From Methanobrevibacter sp. (GTDB taxonomy: Archaea; Methanobacteriota; Methanobacteria; Methanobacteriales; Methanobacteriaceae): a stretch of DNA of 64,000 nucleotides. Below, piece after piece: positions 55,855 to 64,000 of the stretch; within the stretch, counting starts at the first letter, position 1; each line of letters starts with the position of its first letter. A program made the translations under genes and the position numbers. Under the pieces are notes generated by a model, which worked only from the letters and a program-made list of their open reading frames with translations, made no database searches and was not told where the DNA came from. The stretch covers positions 36,647-100,646 of the forward strand of contig JAFUIW010000001.1 of assembly GCA_017473945.1 (NCBI GenBank), in the 5' to 3' direction.

Positions 55855-57063
55855 ATGCAGACTCTAATTGAAAACGTCAATATTGTAAATCCATTTGAAG
55901 AGGTTAAAACCCATCAGAACGTATTGATTGAAGATAACTTAATCAAGGAAATTACTTCATCCAAAATCAACACTGAAGGCAATGTCATTGACGGTGAGGA
56001 TAACTATCTGCTTTCAGGTTTCATTGACTGTCACACACACATTTTTGCAAAGGGTTTTCACAAAGAGGAAAACATGGCAAATCCATTGGGAATTCATTTC
56101 TACAATGCCGTTCCTCACTCTCTTCAAACAATCAATGCTGGTGTAACTTCAATTAGGGATTGCGGTTCTGCCGATTTAAGTTTCAAATTGGCACAAGAGA
56201 GAAAATTATTCAAGGCGCCAAAAATTCATCTTTCAATAACTCCACTGGTCATGACTGGAGGGCATTTCGATTTGCTTCTTCCCTCAGGCTTTGATATGGA
56301 AATCATGTATCCTGGTTTTCCTAAAGGAAGATGCGATGGGGTTGAAGAGGTGTTGAAAAAGACACGTGAAATAAAAAGAGCTGGTGCCGATTTTATAAAG
56401 GTAATGTGCAGCGGCGGAGTTTTGACAACCAACACTTCACCGGAATTCGCACAATTCAATAAAAAAGAGCTTAAAACTATTGTTAATGAAGCCAACGCCA
56501 ATAATATGAAAGTTTCAGCTCATTGTCACAGTCTGAAAGGCATGAATAACTGTATTGATGCCGGATTTTCATCAATTGAGCATGGCACATTCATTGATAA
56601 GAAAACCTCTAAAAGAATGGTTGAAAATAAAGTTAGTTTGGTTCCAACACTGCTAGTACATCAATTCTTGTATGAGCATGGTTTTCCCGCTTGGGATAAC
56701 TATGCAGTTGAAAAAACCGAAAAACTAAAAGAAATAGTCAAAGTTCACAAAGAAAACATATCAGTTGCTTATGAAGAGGGTGTCAATATTTTAATGGGCA
56801 CTGACAGCGGAGTTATTCCTCATGGACATAATCTGGAAGAATTAACCCATCTCGTTGATATTGGTATGTCTCCTGAAGAAGCAATTGCAAGCGGAACTGT
56901 TAAGGCGGCTGAATATCTTGGCTATAACAACTTGGGATTAGTAAAAGAAAACTATGTGGCAGATTTAATTTTAATCAATTCAAATCCTTTGGACGATGTT
57001 TCTGTTTTAAGCTATAACGATAACATATTACATGTTTTACAAGATGGCGATGTTTTAAAATGA
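55855..57063 (+). CDS. Metal-dependent amidohydrolase
   Basis: The 402-aa protein has the amidohydrolase metal motif DCHTHIFAKGF, a carboxylate-Lys region (GADFIKVMCSGGV), metal His in VSAHCHSLKGMN and HGTF, and MGTDSGVIPHG with the catalytic Asp. It most resembles imidazolonepropionase-like or Xaa-Pro-type hydrolases of this superfamily; the substrate is uncertain. GTGAT ribosome site; ATGA overlap with the next gene. Confidence 0.78.
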   Translation: MQTLIENVNIVNPFEEVKTHQNVLIEDNLIKEITSSKINTEGNVIDGEDNYLLSGFIDCHTHIFAKGFHKEENMANPLGIHFYNAVPHSLQTINAGVTSIRDCGSADLSFKLAQERKLFKAPKIHLSITPLVMTGGHFDLLLPSGFDMEIMYPGFPKGRCDGVEEVLKKTREIKRAGADFIKVMCSGGVLTTNTSPEFAQFNKKELKTIVNEANANNMKVSAHCHSLKGMNNCIDAGFSSIEHGTFIDKKTSKRMVENKVSLVPTLLVHQFLYEHGFPAWDNYAVEKTEKLKEIVKVHKENISVAYEEGVNILMGTDSGVIPHGHNLEELTHLVDIGMSPEEAIASGTVKAAEYLGYNNLGLVKENYVADLILINSNPLDDVSVLSYNDNILHVLQDGDVLK

Positions 57064-57851
57064 AATTAATGATTTATGATGACAAATGCATTGGTTGCGG
57101 ACAATGCAAGTCTGTATGCATCAGGGACAACATTGAAATTGATGAGGCGGCCTATGAAACAGGCAGCAACTGTTTTGAATGCGGTCACTGTATGGCAATC
57201 TGTCCGACCGGCGCTGTAACACTTAAGATATTTAAAGGCCGTGAAAGCAGAATTGTGGATTATAACTCTAAAGATTTGCCTTTAAGTTATGACGATTTAT
57301 TGGAATTTTTGAAAAGAAGACGCTCAATGAGATGGTTTAAAAAGAAAAAAATTGATAAGAATACTTTCAACAAACTGTTTGAAGGAGCCTATTACTCTCC
57401 ATCAGCTCAAAACGAACAGGATGTTGAATTTGTTGTTCTCGACAAAAGATTAAATGACTTCATGAAGCATGTTTATGATATCATCAAGGTCGAGGAAGAG
57501 GAATTTTTCAGAATAAAACAATTGGGAGAATATCTGAAGGACAACTCCACAAGAAAATACCATCCTCTTTTATGGCAGGGCCAGCAGCTGATATTGACAT
57601 TTTCCACCGACAAGACCAGTGCGGTAATTGCAAACACTCGCATGGAATTATTGGCATATTCATTAGGGCTTGGAGGTTTCTATTCATTGTTTATCCTAAA
57701 GGCCGATGAGATAGACCATGATAAACTGATGGAATTTTTCCCGCAGATTGACAAAAACAAGCACATGTACTCTTCTTTTATCATAGGTTATCCTAAAAAG
57801 ACCTTTAAAAGGACTGTCCCTCACAAGGACATCAATGTTAAATATATGTAG
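57060..57851 (+). CDS. Ferredoxin-nitroreductase fusion protein
   Basis: The 263-aa protein has an N-terminal two-[4Fe-4S] ferredoxin (CIGCGQCKSVC at 11-21; CFECGHCMAICPTGA at about 38-52). An FMN-type nitroreductase domain follows (RRRSMRWFKKKKIDKNTFNKLFEGAYYSPSAQN), with FMN and dimer motifs near MELLAYSLGLGGFY. Such fused proteins reduce unknown flavin or nitro substrates using ferredoxin electrons. Translationally coupled to the amidohydrolase. Confidence 0.85.
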   Translation: MKLMIYDDKCIGCGQCKSVCIRDNIEIDEAAYETGSNCFECGHCMAICPTGAVTLKIFKGRESRIVDYNSKDLPLSYDDLLEFLKRRRSMRWFKKKKIDKNTFNKLFEGAYYSPSAQNEQDVEFVVLDKRLNDFMKHVYDIIKVEEEEFFRIKQLGEYLKDNSTRKYHPLLWQGQQLILTFSTDKTSAVIANTRMELLAYSLGLGGFYSLFILKADEIDHDKLMEFFPQIDKNKHMYSSFIIGYPKKTFKRTVPHKDINVKYM

Positions 57852-57883
57852 GGAGACCATAGGGTTTCTCCAAATCTTTTTTT
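57852..57883 (+). terminator. Terminator after the nitroreductase gene
   Basis: GGAGA/TCTCC hairpin (57852-57871) with a T-rich tail (57876-57883). Confidence 0.55.
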
Positions 57884-57969
57884 ATTAGAGATAATTTTAG
57901 TATTACCTAAACTTTTATAATATTTGAAATTAATATATTGTTTTATATAATAGAAACGGTCGTGATATT

Positions 57970-60462
57970 ATGGTAAAACATAAACATATGGATTTGCCGA
58001 TTGAAGGAATGCATTGTGCTTCCTGTGTTTTAAGCGTCAATAAAACATTTGGAAAAATTGAGGGTGTAGAGGAAGTAGATGCAGACCTTGCAGCAAATAA
58101 ATTACATATTACTGTTGATACTAAAAAAATTTCTTATGAAGAAATGGAAAGACTGGTCAAAAATCTAGGTTTTGACCTTCACTCCGATGAGATGACCATA
58201 AGAATTCAGGGAATGCACTGCGCTTCATGTACAATGAATGTTGAGAATTTCCTAATCAGATTGGACGGCATATTTGATGTCAAAGCGGATTTGACATCTC
58301 AAACTGCAAAAATAAGATATGATTCATCAAAAGTGACCTTGGATGAGATTGAAGAGGTAATTGATTCTTTAGGTTTTGAACTTTTGGGTGTTGAAGGACA
58401 AACAGAAATCGATGAGGAAGCAATCTATCAAAAGGATTTGGCCGAAAAACGTAACAGGATCATTGTCGGTCTGATATTTTCAGCTATTTTAATGATACTG
58501 ATGTTCAGAGGATGGGATCCTTTGATGGGTCTTACTCATAGCATTCATGAGGCTACTGGAATTCATATTTCCTCAATGGGATTATTGTCACTGATTGTAA
58601 GTATTGCTCCGTTTTTATATGTTTCCCTGCCAATTTTAAAAGCAGGTATCAACGGATTGATGCACAAAAACCTGAATATGGACGTAATGTATTCAATGGG
58701 TATTCTTGTCGCTTACATTTCAAGTATTTTCGGAACATTCGGCATTGTCCTGGACCATACCTTCATGTTTTATGACTCTGCTGTGATGCTTCCTTCATTT
58801 TTAATGATTGGGAGGTACTTGGAAGCAAGGGCCAAGAAAAGAACCTCCGATTCAATCCGTGAACTGATTGGCCTTCAGCCTACTGTTGCAACCGCAATTG
58901 AACTTGATGAAAACAATGAAATTGTCTCTCAAAAGGAAGTTTCAATTGCAGATATTGTAATTGGTGATTTGCTATTGGTAAAACCTGGAGACAAGATTCC
59001 TGTAGACGGTGATGTTGTCGGCGGAGAGTCATATGTCGATGAATCAATGATTAATGGTGAACCTATTCCTAAAGTCAAAAAGGATGGTGAAGAAGTATTT
59101 GCAGGAACCATCAATCAGGATGGGGTTTTATACATAAAGGCTCAAAAAATCGGTAAGGAGACTGTATTATCAAACATAATCCGTTTGGTTGAAAAGGCAC
59201 AATCCTCAAGGCCTCCTGTTCAGAAATTCGCAAATACCATTGTAAGCTACTTCATTCCTGTGATTTTAACAATTGCAATCGTTGTATTCTTAATATGGTA
59301 TTTCGTATTGGGAGAAACACTGCTTTTCTCACTGACATGTTTAATCTCCATATTGGTTGTAGCATGTCCGTGCGCACTTGGCCTAGCCACTCCTACTGCA
59401 GTAACAGTTGGTGTTGGAAGGGCTGCAGAATACGGTATTCTAATTAAGAATGGTGATACATTGGAAAATGCCGGCCAAATCGATGTTGCCGCATTTGACA
59501 AGACCGGAACAATTACTGAAGGAAAACCTGAAGTGGATGATATTATTCCGATTGACTGCTCTCAAGAAGATTTAATCAAGCTTGCAGCTAGTGTTGAGCA
59601 AAATTCCAATCATCCTATTGCAAAAGCTATCGTAAACAAATCAAAAGAGATGAATTTGGACTTGGATTCAACCAGTGAATTTGAAAATGTAACAGGTAAG
59701 GGTCTTAAGGCTAGATTAAATGACAGTGAAGTTTTTGCAGGAAATCTCTCATTGATGCAGGCAAATGACATTGACGTTTCAGATGAGCTGGTTGACAAGT
59801 ATCACGAACTTGAAAAGCTTTCAAAAACCATTATCTTTTTAGCACAAGATAAGTCTGTAAAAGGTATTTTAAGCTTATCAGATAAAATCAAAGCAAATTC
59901 CAAACGGGCAATTAACGAATTGCACAAAATGGATGTCAAAACCTATATGCTTACAGGCGACAATGAATCTACTGCGCTCAATGTGGCTCGGGAGGTTGGA
60001 ATCGATAATGTCCGGGCAGGGGTTCTGCCTGAAAACAAACTTGAAATAGTTAAAGAAACTCAGGCAAACAACACCAAAAAAGTATTGTTTGTCGGAGACG
60101 GTATCAATGACGCTCCGGCATTAACACAGGCCGATATTGGTGTTGCTATGGGTAATGGAACAGATATTGCTATGGAAAGTGGTGACATTGTCATTATGGA
60201 AGGCGATTTGGAAAATGTCGTTGCGGCCGTGCAGTTTTCCAAAAAGGTAATGAGAAGAATCAAGGAAAATATCTTCTGGGCATTTGCATATAACACCATA
60301 TTGATTCCTATTGCAGCGGGCGTACTATATCCGGCATTTGGAATAACATTCGAACCGGCATTGGCAGGTCTGGCAATGGCATTGAGTTCAGTTACAGTCA
60401 TATCCCTTTCATTGATGCTTAAGAGATATGTTCCTGAAATAAAAAGAAAAAGTAAAAATTAA
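57970..60462 (+). CDS. copA: Copper-exporting P1B-type ATPase
   Basis: The 830-aa protein has two N-terminal metal-binding domains, each with GMHCASC (C16/C19 and C84/C87). Eight membrane helices follow, with the ion path CPC in VVACPCALGLATPT. The actuator motif is NGEPIP, the phosphorylation site DKTGTITEG, the nucleotide-binding HP motif NHPIAKAI and the hinge GDGINDAPALT. It exports Cu+ from the cytoplasm at the cost of ATP. A promoter gap (57884-57969) lies upstream; no copper regulator is adjacent. Confidence 0.92.
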   Translation: MVKHKHMDLPIEGMHCASCVLSVNKTFGKIEGVEEVDADLAANKLHITVDTKKISYEEMERLVKNLGFDLHSDEMTIRIQGMHCASCTMNVENFLIRLDGIFDVKADLTSQTAKIRYDSSKVTLDEIEEVIDSLGFELLGVEGQTEIDEEAIYQKDLAEKRNRIIVGLIFSAILMILMFRGWDPLMGLTHSIHEATGIHISSMGLLSLIVSIAPFLYVSLPILKAGINGLMHKNLNMDVMYSMGILVAYISSIFGTFGIVLDHTFMFYDSAVMLPSFLMIGRYLEARAKKRTSDSIRELIGLQPTVATAIELDENNEIVSQKEVSIADIVIGDLLLVKPGDKIPVDGDVVGGESYVDESMINGEPIPKVKKDGEEVFAGTINQDGVLYIKAQKIGKETVLSNIIRLVEKAQSSRPPVQKFANTIVSYFIPVILTIAIVVFLIWYFVLGETLLFSLTCLISILVVACPCALGLATPTAVTVGVGRAAEYGILIKNGDTLENAGQIDVAAFDKTGTITEGKPEVDDIIPIDCSQEDLIKLAASVEQNSNHPIAKAIVNKSKEMNLDLDSTSEFENVTGKGLKARLNDSEVFAGNLSLMQANDIDVSDELVDKYHELEKLSKTIIFLAQDKSVKGILSLSDKIKANSKRAINELHKMDVKTYMLTGDNESTALNVAREVGIDNVRAGVLPENKLEIVKETQANNTKKVLFVGDGINDAPALTQADIGVAMGNGTDIAMESGDIVIMEGDLENVVAAVQFSKKVMRRIKENIFWAFAYNTILIPIAAGVLYPAFGITFEPALAGLAMALSSVTVISLSLMLKRYVPEIKRKSKN

Positions 60463-60484
60463 TTGGTCTATTGATCAATTAATT
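60457..60484. terminator. Bidirectional terminator between copA and the Yip1-like gene
   Basis: A perfect 9-bp stem, AATTAATTG/CAATTAATT, with a 10-base loop overlaps both stop codons. Confidence 0.6.
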
Positions 60485-61319
60485 CTAATTTTAATTTTCC
60501 GAGTTTTGGTGCAAGGAAGTTATAGAATACAGCTAAGAGTGCACCTTCAACAAATGCACCAATGAATCCTCCTATAATATTTCCGATTGCAGTCATTATT
60601 TCTCCACCACTGATTAATGATATGATGGCGAGAATTAAATTCAATATTCCTGCAACAACCGCAAAGACAATAGCTAATTTTAAAACATCAACAGATTCGA
60701 TTGAAGTCATGTTGTCTTGTTTTGATAACTCTACAGTAACTCCTCTTCCAGTACTTGCAAGAATGTTGTAAATGTAGCATCCAAGTAAAACAAACACGAA
60801 TGTGATGATGAATGTGCCAAAAATTATCATAGCAACGGTAGTAGGTTGACTAAATAGATATAAGAATTGATAAAGGCTATATGCCAGTAATTCTTGGCCT
60901 GAAAACATCAAGGTTTGTACCATTGTGTTTAGCAATAATGGAAATATGAATACTGATACGAGGTAAAGCAAAATTACCTGTATTGTCATTATCATGGATA
61001 TAATAATTGCAGTTGGAGTAGTTGAGACTTTAATGATTTGTTTATCATCTTCAAATGCAATTTGTATTGTATTGAGCTTTTTAGCTAGTAGGTTGTAAAG
61101 GAAGCCCTGGCAAAATGAATTGTATGTTGTATACATTAGGGATCCGACAATAATTGTTGAAACAAGATATGCGGAAACTCCCATGGCTGCTGGGCTTATT
61201 GCAGCAATCGCAATTACGAGCACGATTGATGTAATTATTGAAAACAAAACTGCAATTGCAGTTGAGATAATTGTGTATGATGATAAATCAACAGATCTTA
61301 ATTCTTTTACGCTGGTCAT
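60468..61319 (-). CDS. Yip1-domain membrane protein
   Basis: ATG 61319 is chosen because AGGTG sits just upstream; the longer frame to 61337 overlaps purB. The 283-aa protein has about six hydrophobic helices with polar loops, and KMTSVKELRSVDLSS before the first. This matches archaeal Yip1 (YIF1-like) membrane proteins of unknown role, perhaps in membrane organisation. It follows purB by eight bases and is co-transcribed with it. Confidence 0.65.
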   Translation of the reverse strand: MTSVKELRSVDLSSYTIISTAIAVLFSIITSIVLVIAIAAISPAAMGVSAYLVSTIIVGSLMYTTYNSFCQGFLYNLLAKKLNTIQIAFEDDKQIIKVSTTPTAIIISMIMTIQVILLYLVSVFIFPLLLNTMVQTLMFSGQELLAYSLYQFLYLFSQPTTVAMIIFGTFIITFVFVLLGCYIYNILASTGRGVTVELSKQDNMTSIESVDVLKLAIVFAVVAGILNLILAIISLISGGEIMTAIGNIIGGFIGAFVEGALLAVFYNFLAPKLGKLKLELIDQ

Positions 61320-61327
61320 TTTTACAC

Positions 61328-62677
61328 CTAGAACCATTCTTTGGATTTTTCAAGCAATTCGTCGATGATTATTGAAATGGAACCGACGTAAGTGTGAGGG
61401 TCCATTATTTTTTCAACGTCTTCTTCAGTTAGGTATTTTTGAACTTCCTCGTCCTCCAGGATTAATTCTCCTAAGAGGAGTTTTTCTTTATTAGCTTTAA
61501 TTGCATTCTTTCTTACAATTCCGTAAGCGGTTTGTTTTCCCATTCCGGCACGGGTAAGTTCTGCCATTAATCTTTCAGCCATAATCAAACCATTTGTCAG
61601 GTTAAGGTTTCTTTCAATGTTTTCATCATAGAAAACAAGATTGTTCATTAATTTAATGGTTAAATTGAGTATGTAATCGGTTAAAATGCAGCTTTCCGGA
61701 AACATGATTCTTTCACATGATGAGTTGGTAAGGTCTCTTTCATGCCAAAGAGGGTTGTTGTCCAATGAGGCATTGACATATGATTTCACGATTCTTGCAA
61801 CACCACAGATTCTTTCAGCGGTAATAGGATTCATTTTATGTGGCATGGTACTGCTGCCCACTTGTTTTTCAGGATCGAAAAACTCTCCAACTTCCATGAT
61901 TTCAGTTCTTTGCAGGCTTCTTATTTCCAGTCCGATTTTATCCAAGGTACTTGCAATATTTGCAAGGACGCTGATGAATTCCACATGGTTGTCCCTTTGA
62001 ACGACCTGGTTTGTAATTGTTGCTGCAGGAAGGCCTAAAATTTCTGCAACAGTTTTGTGGATTTCCCATCCCTGTTCGCCTAATGCAGCGGTTGTTCCAA
62101 CAGCACCGTCCATCATTCCAATACAAACGTTTCCTTCAGCATGTTCCAGTCTTTCGTATTGTCTGTGGAGTTCGTCAGCCCATATACCGAATTTCATGCC
62201 GTAGGTTGTTGGAAGTGCATGTTGTCCGTGTGTACGTCCGATGCATACTTTCATCTTGTTTTCTTCGGTTAGTTTGAGCATTATTTTTGTCAATCTTTCC
62301 AGTTTTTCTTTTAACACTGCGATTGAATCGCGAATAAGCAATGAATTTGAACTGTCTACAATATCGTTAGATGTAGCTCCAAAGTGCACGTATTCTCCAG
62401 CACCGTTTTCACATACTTCTGTAATTGATTTGGATAGTGCTGCAATATCGTGGTTGGTTTCAGCTTCAATCTCTTTCATCCTTTCAAGTTTAACAAAATC
62501 TGTATTAGCTTTTGCTGCAATTTCATCAGCAACTTCCTGTGGGATGATTCCGAGTCTGCCTTCAGCTTGCGCCAATGCAGATTCCACATCTAACATTCTT
62601 TGTAATTTGTTCTCTTCTTCCCAGATACTTTTCATTTCCGGGGTTCCATATCTAAATTCGATTGGATGTATAGCCAT
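61328..62677 (-). CDS. purB: Adenylosuccinate lyase
   Basis: ATG 62677 is preferred over TTG 62686. The 449-aa protein has the fumarase/aspartase superfamily signature [17 protein letters not shown] and the catalytic regions [14 protein letters not shown] and [17 protein letters not shown]. It splits SAICAR and adenylosuccinate in purine synthesis. Length is normal. It starts divergently from an XRE regulator with a shared promoter gap. Confidence 0.92.
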   Translation of the reverse strand: MAIHPIEFRYGTPEMKSIWEEENKLQRMLDVESALAQAEGRLGIIPQEVADEIAAKANTDFVKLERMKEIEAETNHDIAALSKSITEVCENGAGEYVHFGATSNDIVDSSNSLLIRDSIAVLKEKLERLTKIMLKLTEENKMKVCIGRTHGQHALPTTYGMKFGIWADELHRQYERLEHAEGNVCIGMMDGAVGTTAALGEQGWEIHKTVAEILGLPAATITNQVVQRDNHVEFISVLANIASTLDKIGLEIRSLQRTEIMEVGEFFDPEKQVGSSTMPHKMNPITAERICGVARIVKSYVNASLDNNPLWHERDLTNSSCERIMFPESCILTDYILNLTIKLMNNLVFYDENIERNLNLTNGLIMAERLMAELTRAGMGKQTAYGIVRKNAIKANKEKLLLGELILEDEEVQKYLTEEDVEKIMDPHTYVGSISIIIDELLEKSKEWF

Positions 62678-62796
62678 TTTTATCAACTCATTTTTAATTC
62701 ATTATGCTATAATATATGTTCGTAGTCCCTTTTATAGTATTGTTGTGTGGGTATACAAAACATTTATATATACACTATTTAAAGAGATTATATCAA

Positions 62797-62820
62797 CCCC
62801 TGTAACCTGGTGGTTATGGG
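62797..62820 (+). promoter_or_regulatory. Leader hairpin before the XRE regulator
   Basis: GTAACC-TGGT-GGTTAT (62802-62817), flanked by CCCC and GGG, folds into a stable hairpin whose 3' arm runs into the GGGAGGGTGA ribosome site. It could be an operator or a translational switch. Confidence 0.45.
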
Positions 62821-62831
62821 AGGGTGAGTAT

Positions 62832-63035
62832 ATGGAAACAAAAATACGGCTATTTCGCCAGGAAATGGGCATTACTCAACAGGAATTGGCTGAATCTGTT
62901 GGTGTAACTCGCCAAACAATAAACGCTTTAGAAAATGCTCGTTATAATCCTTCCTTGTTATTGGCCTACAAAATCACTAAGATTTTGGGCAAAAATGCTA
63001 TTGAAGAGGTTTTTGTGTTTAACGAAGATGATTGA
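62832..63035 (+). CDS. XRE-family helix-turn-helix regulator
   Basis: The 67-aa protein is essentially one Cro/C1 domain: [53 protein letters not shown]. The ATG at 62832 has GGGAGGGTGA upstream; the longer frame reaching back to 62241 is a shadow through purB. Such small regulators usually repress their own promoter. It may control the neighbouring CPBP protease or purB; that is inferred. Confidence 0.85.
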   Translation: METKIRLFRQEMGITQQELAESVGVTRQTINALENARYNPSLLLAYKITKILGKNAIEEVFVFNEDD

Positions 63036-63144
63036 ATGAGATTTTGAATTAGTACAATCTATTGGCTAGTTTAAGTTAATATGTATGCTATTTAATTTTT
63101 TTATTATTTTTTTTAATTGATTTAATAGGTTATTTTCGGATATT

Positions 63145-63909
63145 ATGTCCTTATTTAATGATAATCTTAAAAATATAACAATATTAAATTTAACTATAGT
63201 TATTCTTGTTTCTTATATTATTTTATACATTTTAGGGCAATTTACAGATTTTATAAATCAGAAATGGATTTATATCATTGTCATATTGTATTTTATTTTT
63301 AAGTTGAGGGATTATTCGGGGGATTTTGAAAATGATTTGTTCAATATTTTTTCAAAAGTGGATTTAAAGCATGTCCTTTTGATTGTATTTGCAAATATTT
63401 TCTTTTCTTATGGAATGCTGTATGTGGCGAATTATTTTGTTGTTAGTTTTCCCAGTCTGGATTTTTTAGTTAATTTTACTGTTCCTTCGATGTCTCTGGT
63501 TAGTTTTGCACCATTAATTTCAACAGTTGTTATTTCTCCAATTGCAGAAGAATTAATATTCAGGGGAGTTTTGTTAAATCGGTTGAAAATATATGTTCCT
63601 ACAATATTTGCGGTTTTGATTAGTGCACTGCTTTTCGGATCCCTTCATAATTTTGGAAGCATTACTTCAGCAGTTGTATTTGCAATTTGCATGGCTATTA
63701 TGTATTTAAAAACTGAAAATATTTGTGTCCCGATTTTGGCTCACTTTTTAAACAATTTTTTTGCTGAAATCATAAGAATTATTGATGTTAATGAGTTATT
63801 GTTTACAGATGTTTCAGTGATGTTAATTATTGGCATTTTGGCAATTGTTTCTGCAATAATTTTGTTAAGTTCAATTGTTAAAGAATTGAAAAAGTTAAAT
63901 AATAAATGA
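63145..63909 (+). CDS. CPBP-family intramembrane metalloprotease
   Basis: The 254-aa protein has about eight hydrophobic segments. It has the CPBP glutamate-protease motifs ISPIAEELIFRGVLLNRL (EExxxR), FGSLHNFGS and FLNNFFAE. The family includes CAAX-prenyl-protease-like and bacteriocin-immunity enzymes. It lies next to a small XRE regulator. A 76-bp segment of this gene (63700-63775) is duplicated after the stop. Confidence 0.85.
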   Translation: MSLFNDNLKNITILNLTIVILVSYIILYILGQFTDFINQKWIYIIVILYFIFKLRDYSGDFENDLFNIFSKVDLKHVLLIVFANIFFSYGMLYVANYFVVSFPSLDFLVNFTVPSMSLVSFAPLISTVVISPIAEELIFRGVLLNRLKIYVPTIFAVLISALLFGSLHNFGSITSAVVFAICMAIMYLKTENICVPILAHFLNNFFAEIIRIIDVNELLFTDVSVMLIIGILAIVSAIILLSSIVKELKKLNNK

Positions 63910-63924
63910 AATAGACTATTTATC

Positions 63925-64000
63925 ATGTATTTAAAAACTGAAAATATTTGTGTCCCGATTTTGGCTCACTTTTTAAACAATTTTTTTGCTGAAATCATAA
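63925..64000 (+). repeat. Direct duplicate of part of the CPBP gene, running off the window
   Basis: Bases 63925-64000 are identical to 63700-63775 (offset 225 bp). The first copy lies inside the CPBP gene; the second begins 15 bases after its stop. The sequence before the second copy (GACTATTTATC) partly resembles that before the first (GGCTATT). A partial tandem duplication or the start of a gene fragment is likely. Confidence 0.8.

Noticed and set aside
62241..62831. Long N-terminal extension of the XRE regulator
   Set aside because: It reads antisense through purB; the strong ribosome site at 62832 sets the start.

Overview
The window looks like a Methanobrevibacter-type chromosome (order Methanobacteriales). 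It is A+T rich, uses archaeal TATA-type promoters and GGTGAT/GGAGG ribosome sites, and carries Ni-sirohydrochlorin reductive cyclase (coenzyme F430 synthesis), an archaeal phosphomevalonate dehydratase small subunit, TruD, DUF2115, an adhesin-like surface protein and a viral pseudomurein endopeptidase. No species is claimed.

Positions 1 to about 31.1 kb are the right part of an integrated head-tailed archaeal virus; its left end lies outside the window. The layout is: tail-fibre/adsorption genes on + (1-7.4 kb: decoration-like domains, Ig-like fibres, collagen-like stalks, two holin-like proteins, a glycosyltransferase); a markedly A/T-richer accessory cassette (7.7-16.5 kb); a capsid module on + (16.8-19.2 kb: decoration protein and two tandem HK97-type major capsid paralogues); the cell-wall endopeptidase and terminase small/large subunits on + (20.0-23.8 kb); an early module on - (23.8-28.2 kb: RHH regulator, MCM helicase, probable ssDNA-binding/annealing proteins and several tiny genes); a regulatory gap of about 950 bp; a winged-helix protein; and a tyrosine integrase (29.9-31.0 kb). 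Portal, prohead protease and tape measure are not seen and presumably lie to the left.

The accessory cassette is the most unusual part. A C5-cytosine methyltransferase and an MvaI/BcnI-family restriction endonuclease are convergent and overlap at their 3' ends. Each is transcribed divergently from its own small AbrB/SpoVT-like swapped-hairpin protein. Each divergent promoter holds its own repeated, operator-like sequence: two 10-bp palindromes on the nuclease side and three 10-bp direct repeats on the methyltransferase side. The methyltransferase-side AbrB gene also leads a four-gene operon encoding a PD-(D/E)XK nuclease, a membrane-anchored protein and a HEPN-like protein. A 694-aa protein with C-terminal membrane segments and a 204-aa membrane/zinc-ribbon protein flank the set. 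This reads as a virus-borne defence island with a two-regulator control circuit.

From about 31.3 kb the host chromosome begins: an ArsA/Get3 ATPase; an adhesin operon; hxlR-cbiE; a zinc-macrodomain/SirTM ADP-ribosylation pair; an envelope phosphodiesterase pair; a YchF-like GTPase; small conserved genes; an anion permease; DUF2115; a MATE exporter; radical SAM and C_GCAxxG_C_C proteins; cfbD-hisH-AIR-synthase-like; tRNA-Arg(GCG); truD; a zinc-ribbon membrane protein; the phosphomevalonate dehydratase small subunit with an amidohydrolase and a ferredoxin-nitroreductase; copper ATPase; Yip1; purB; an XRE regulator; and a CPBP protease. The window ends inside a 76-bp duplicate of part of that CPBP gene.

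Several small genes are reported that are easy to miss: 1862, 15633, 27450, 27915, 43985, and a frameshifted histidine/arginine-rich gene at 52550.
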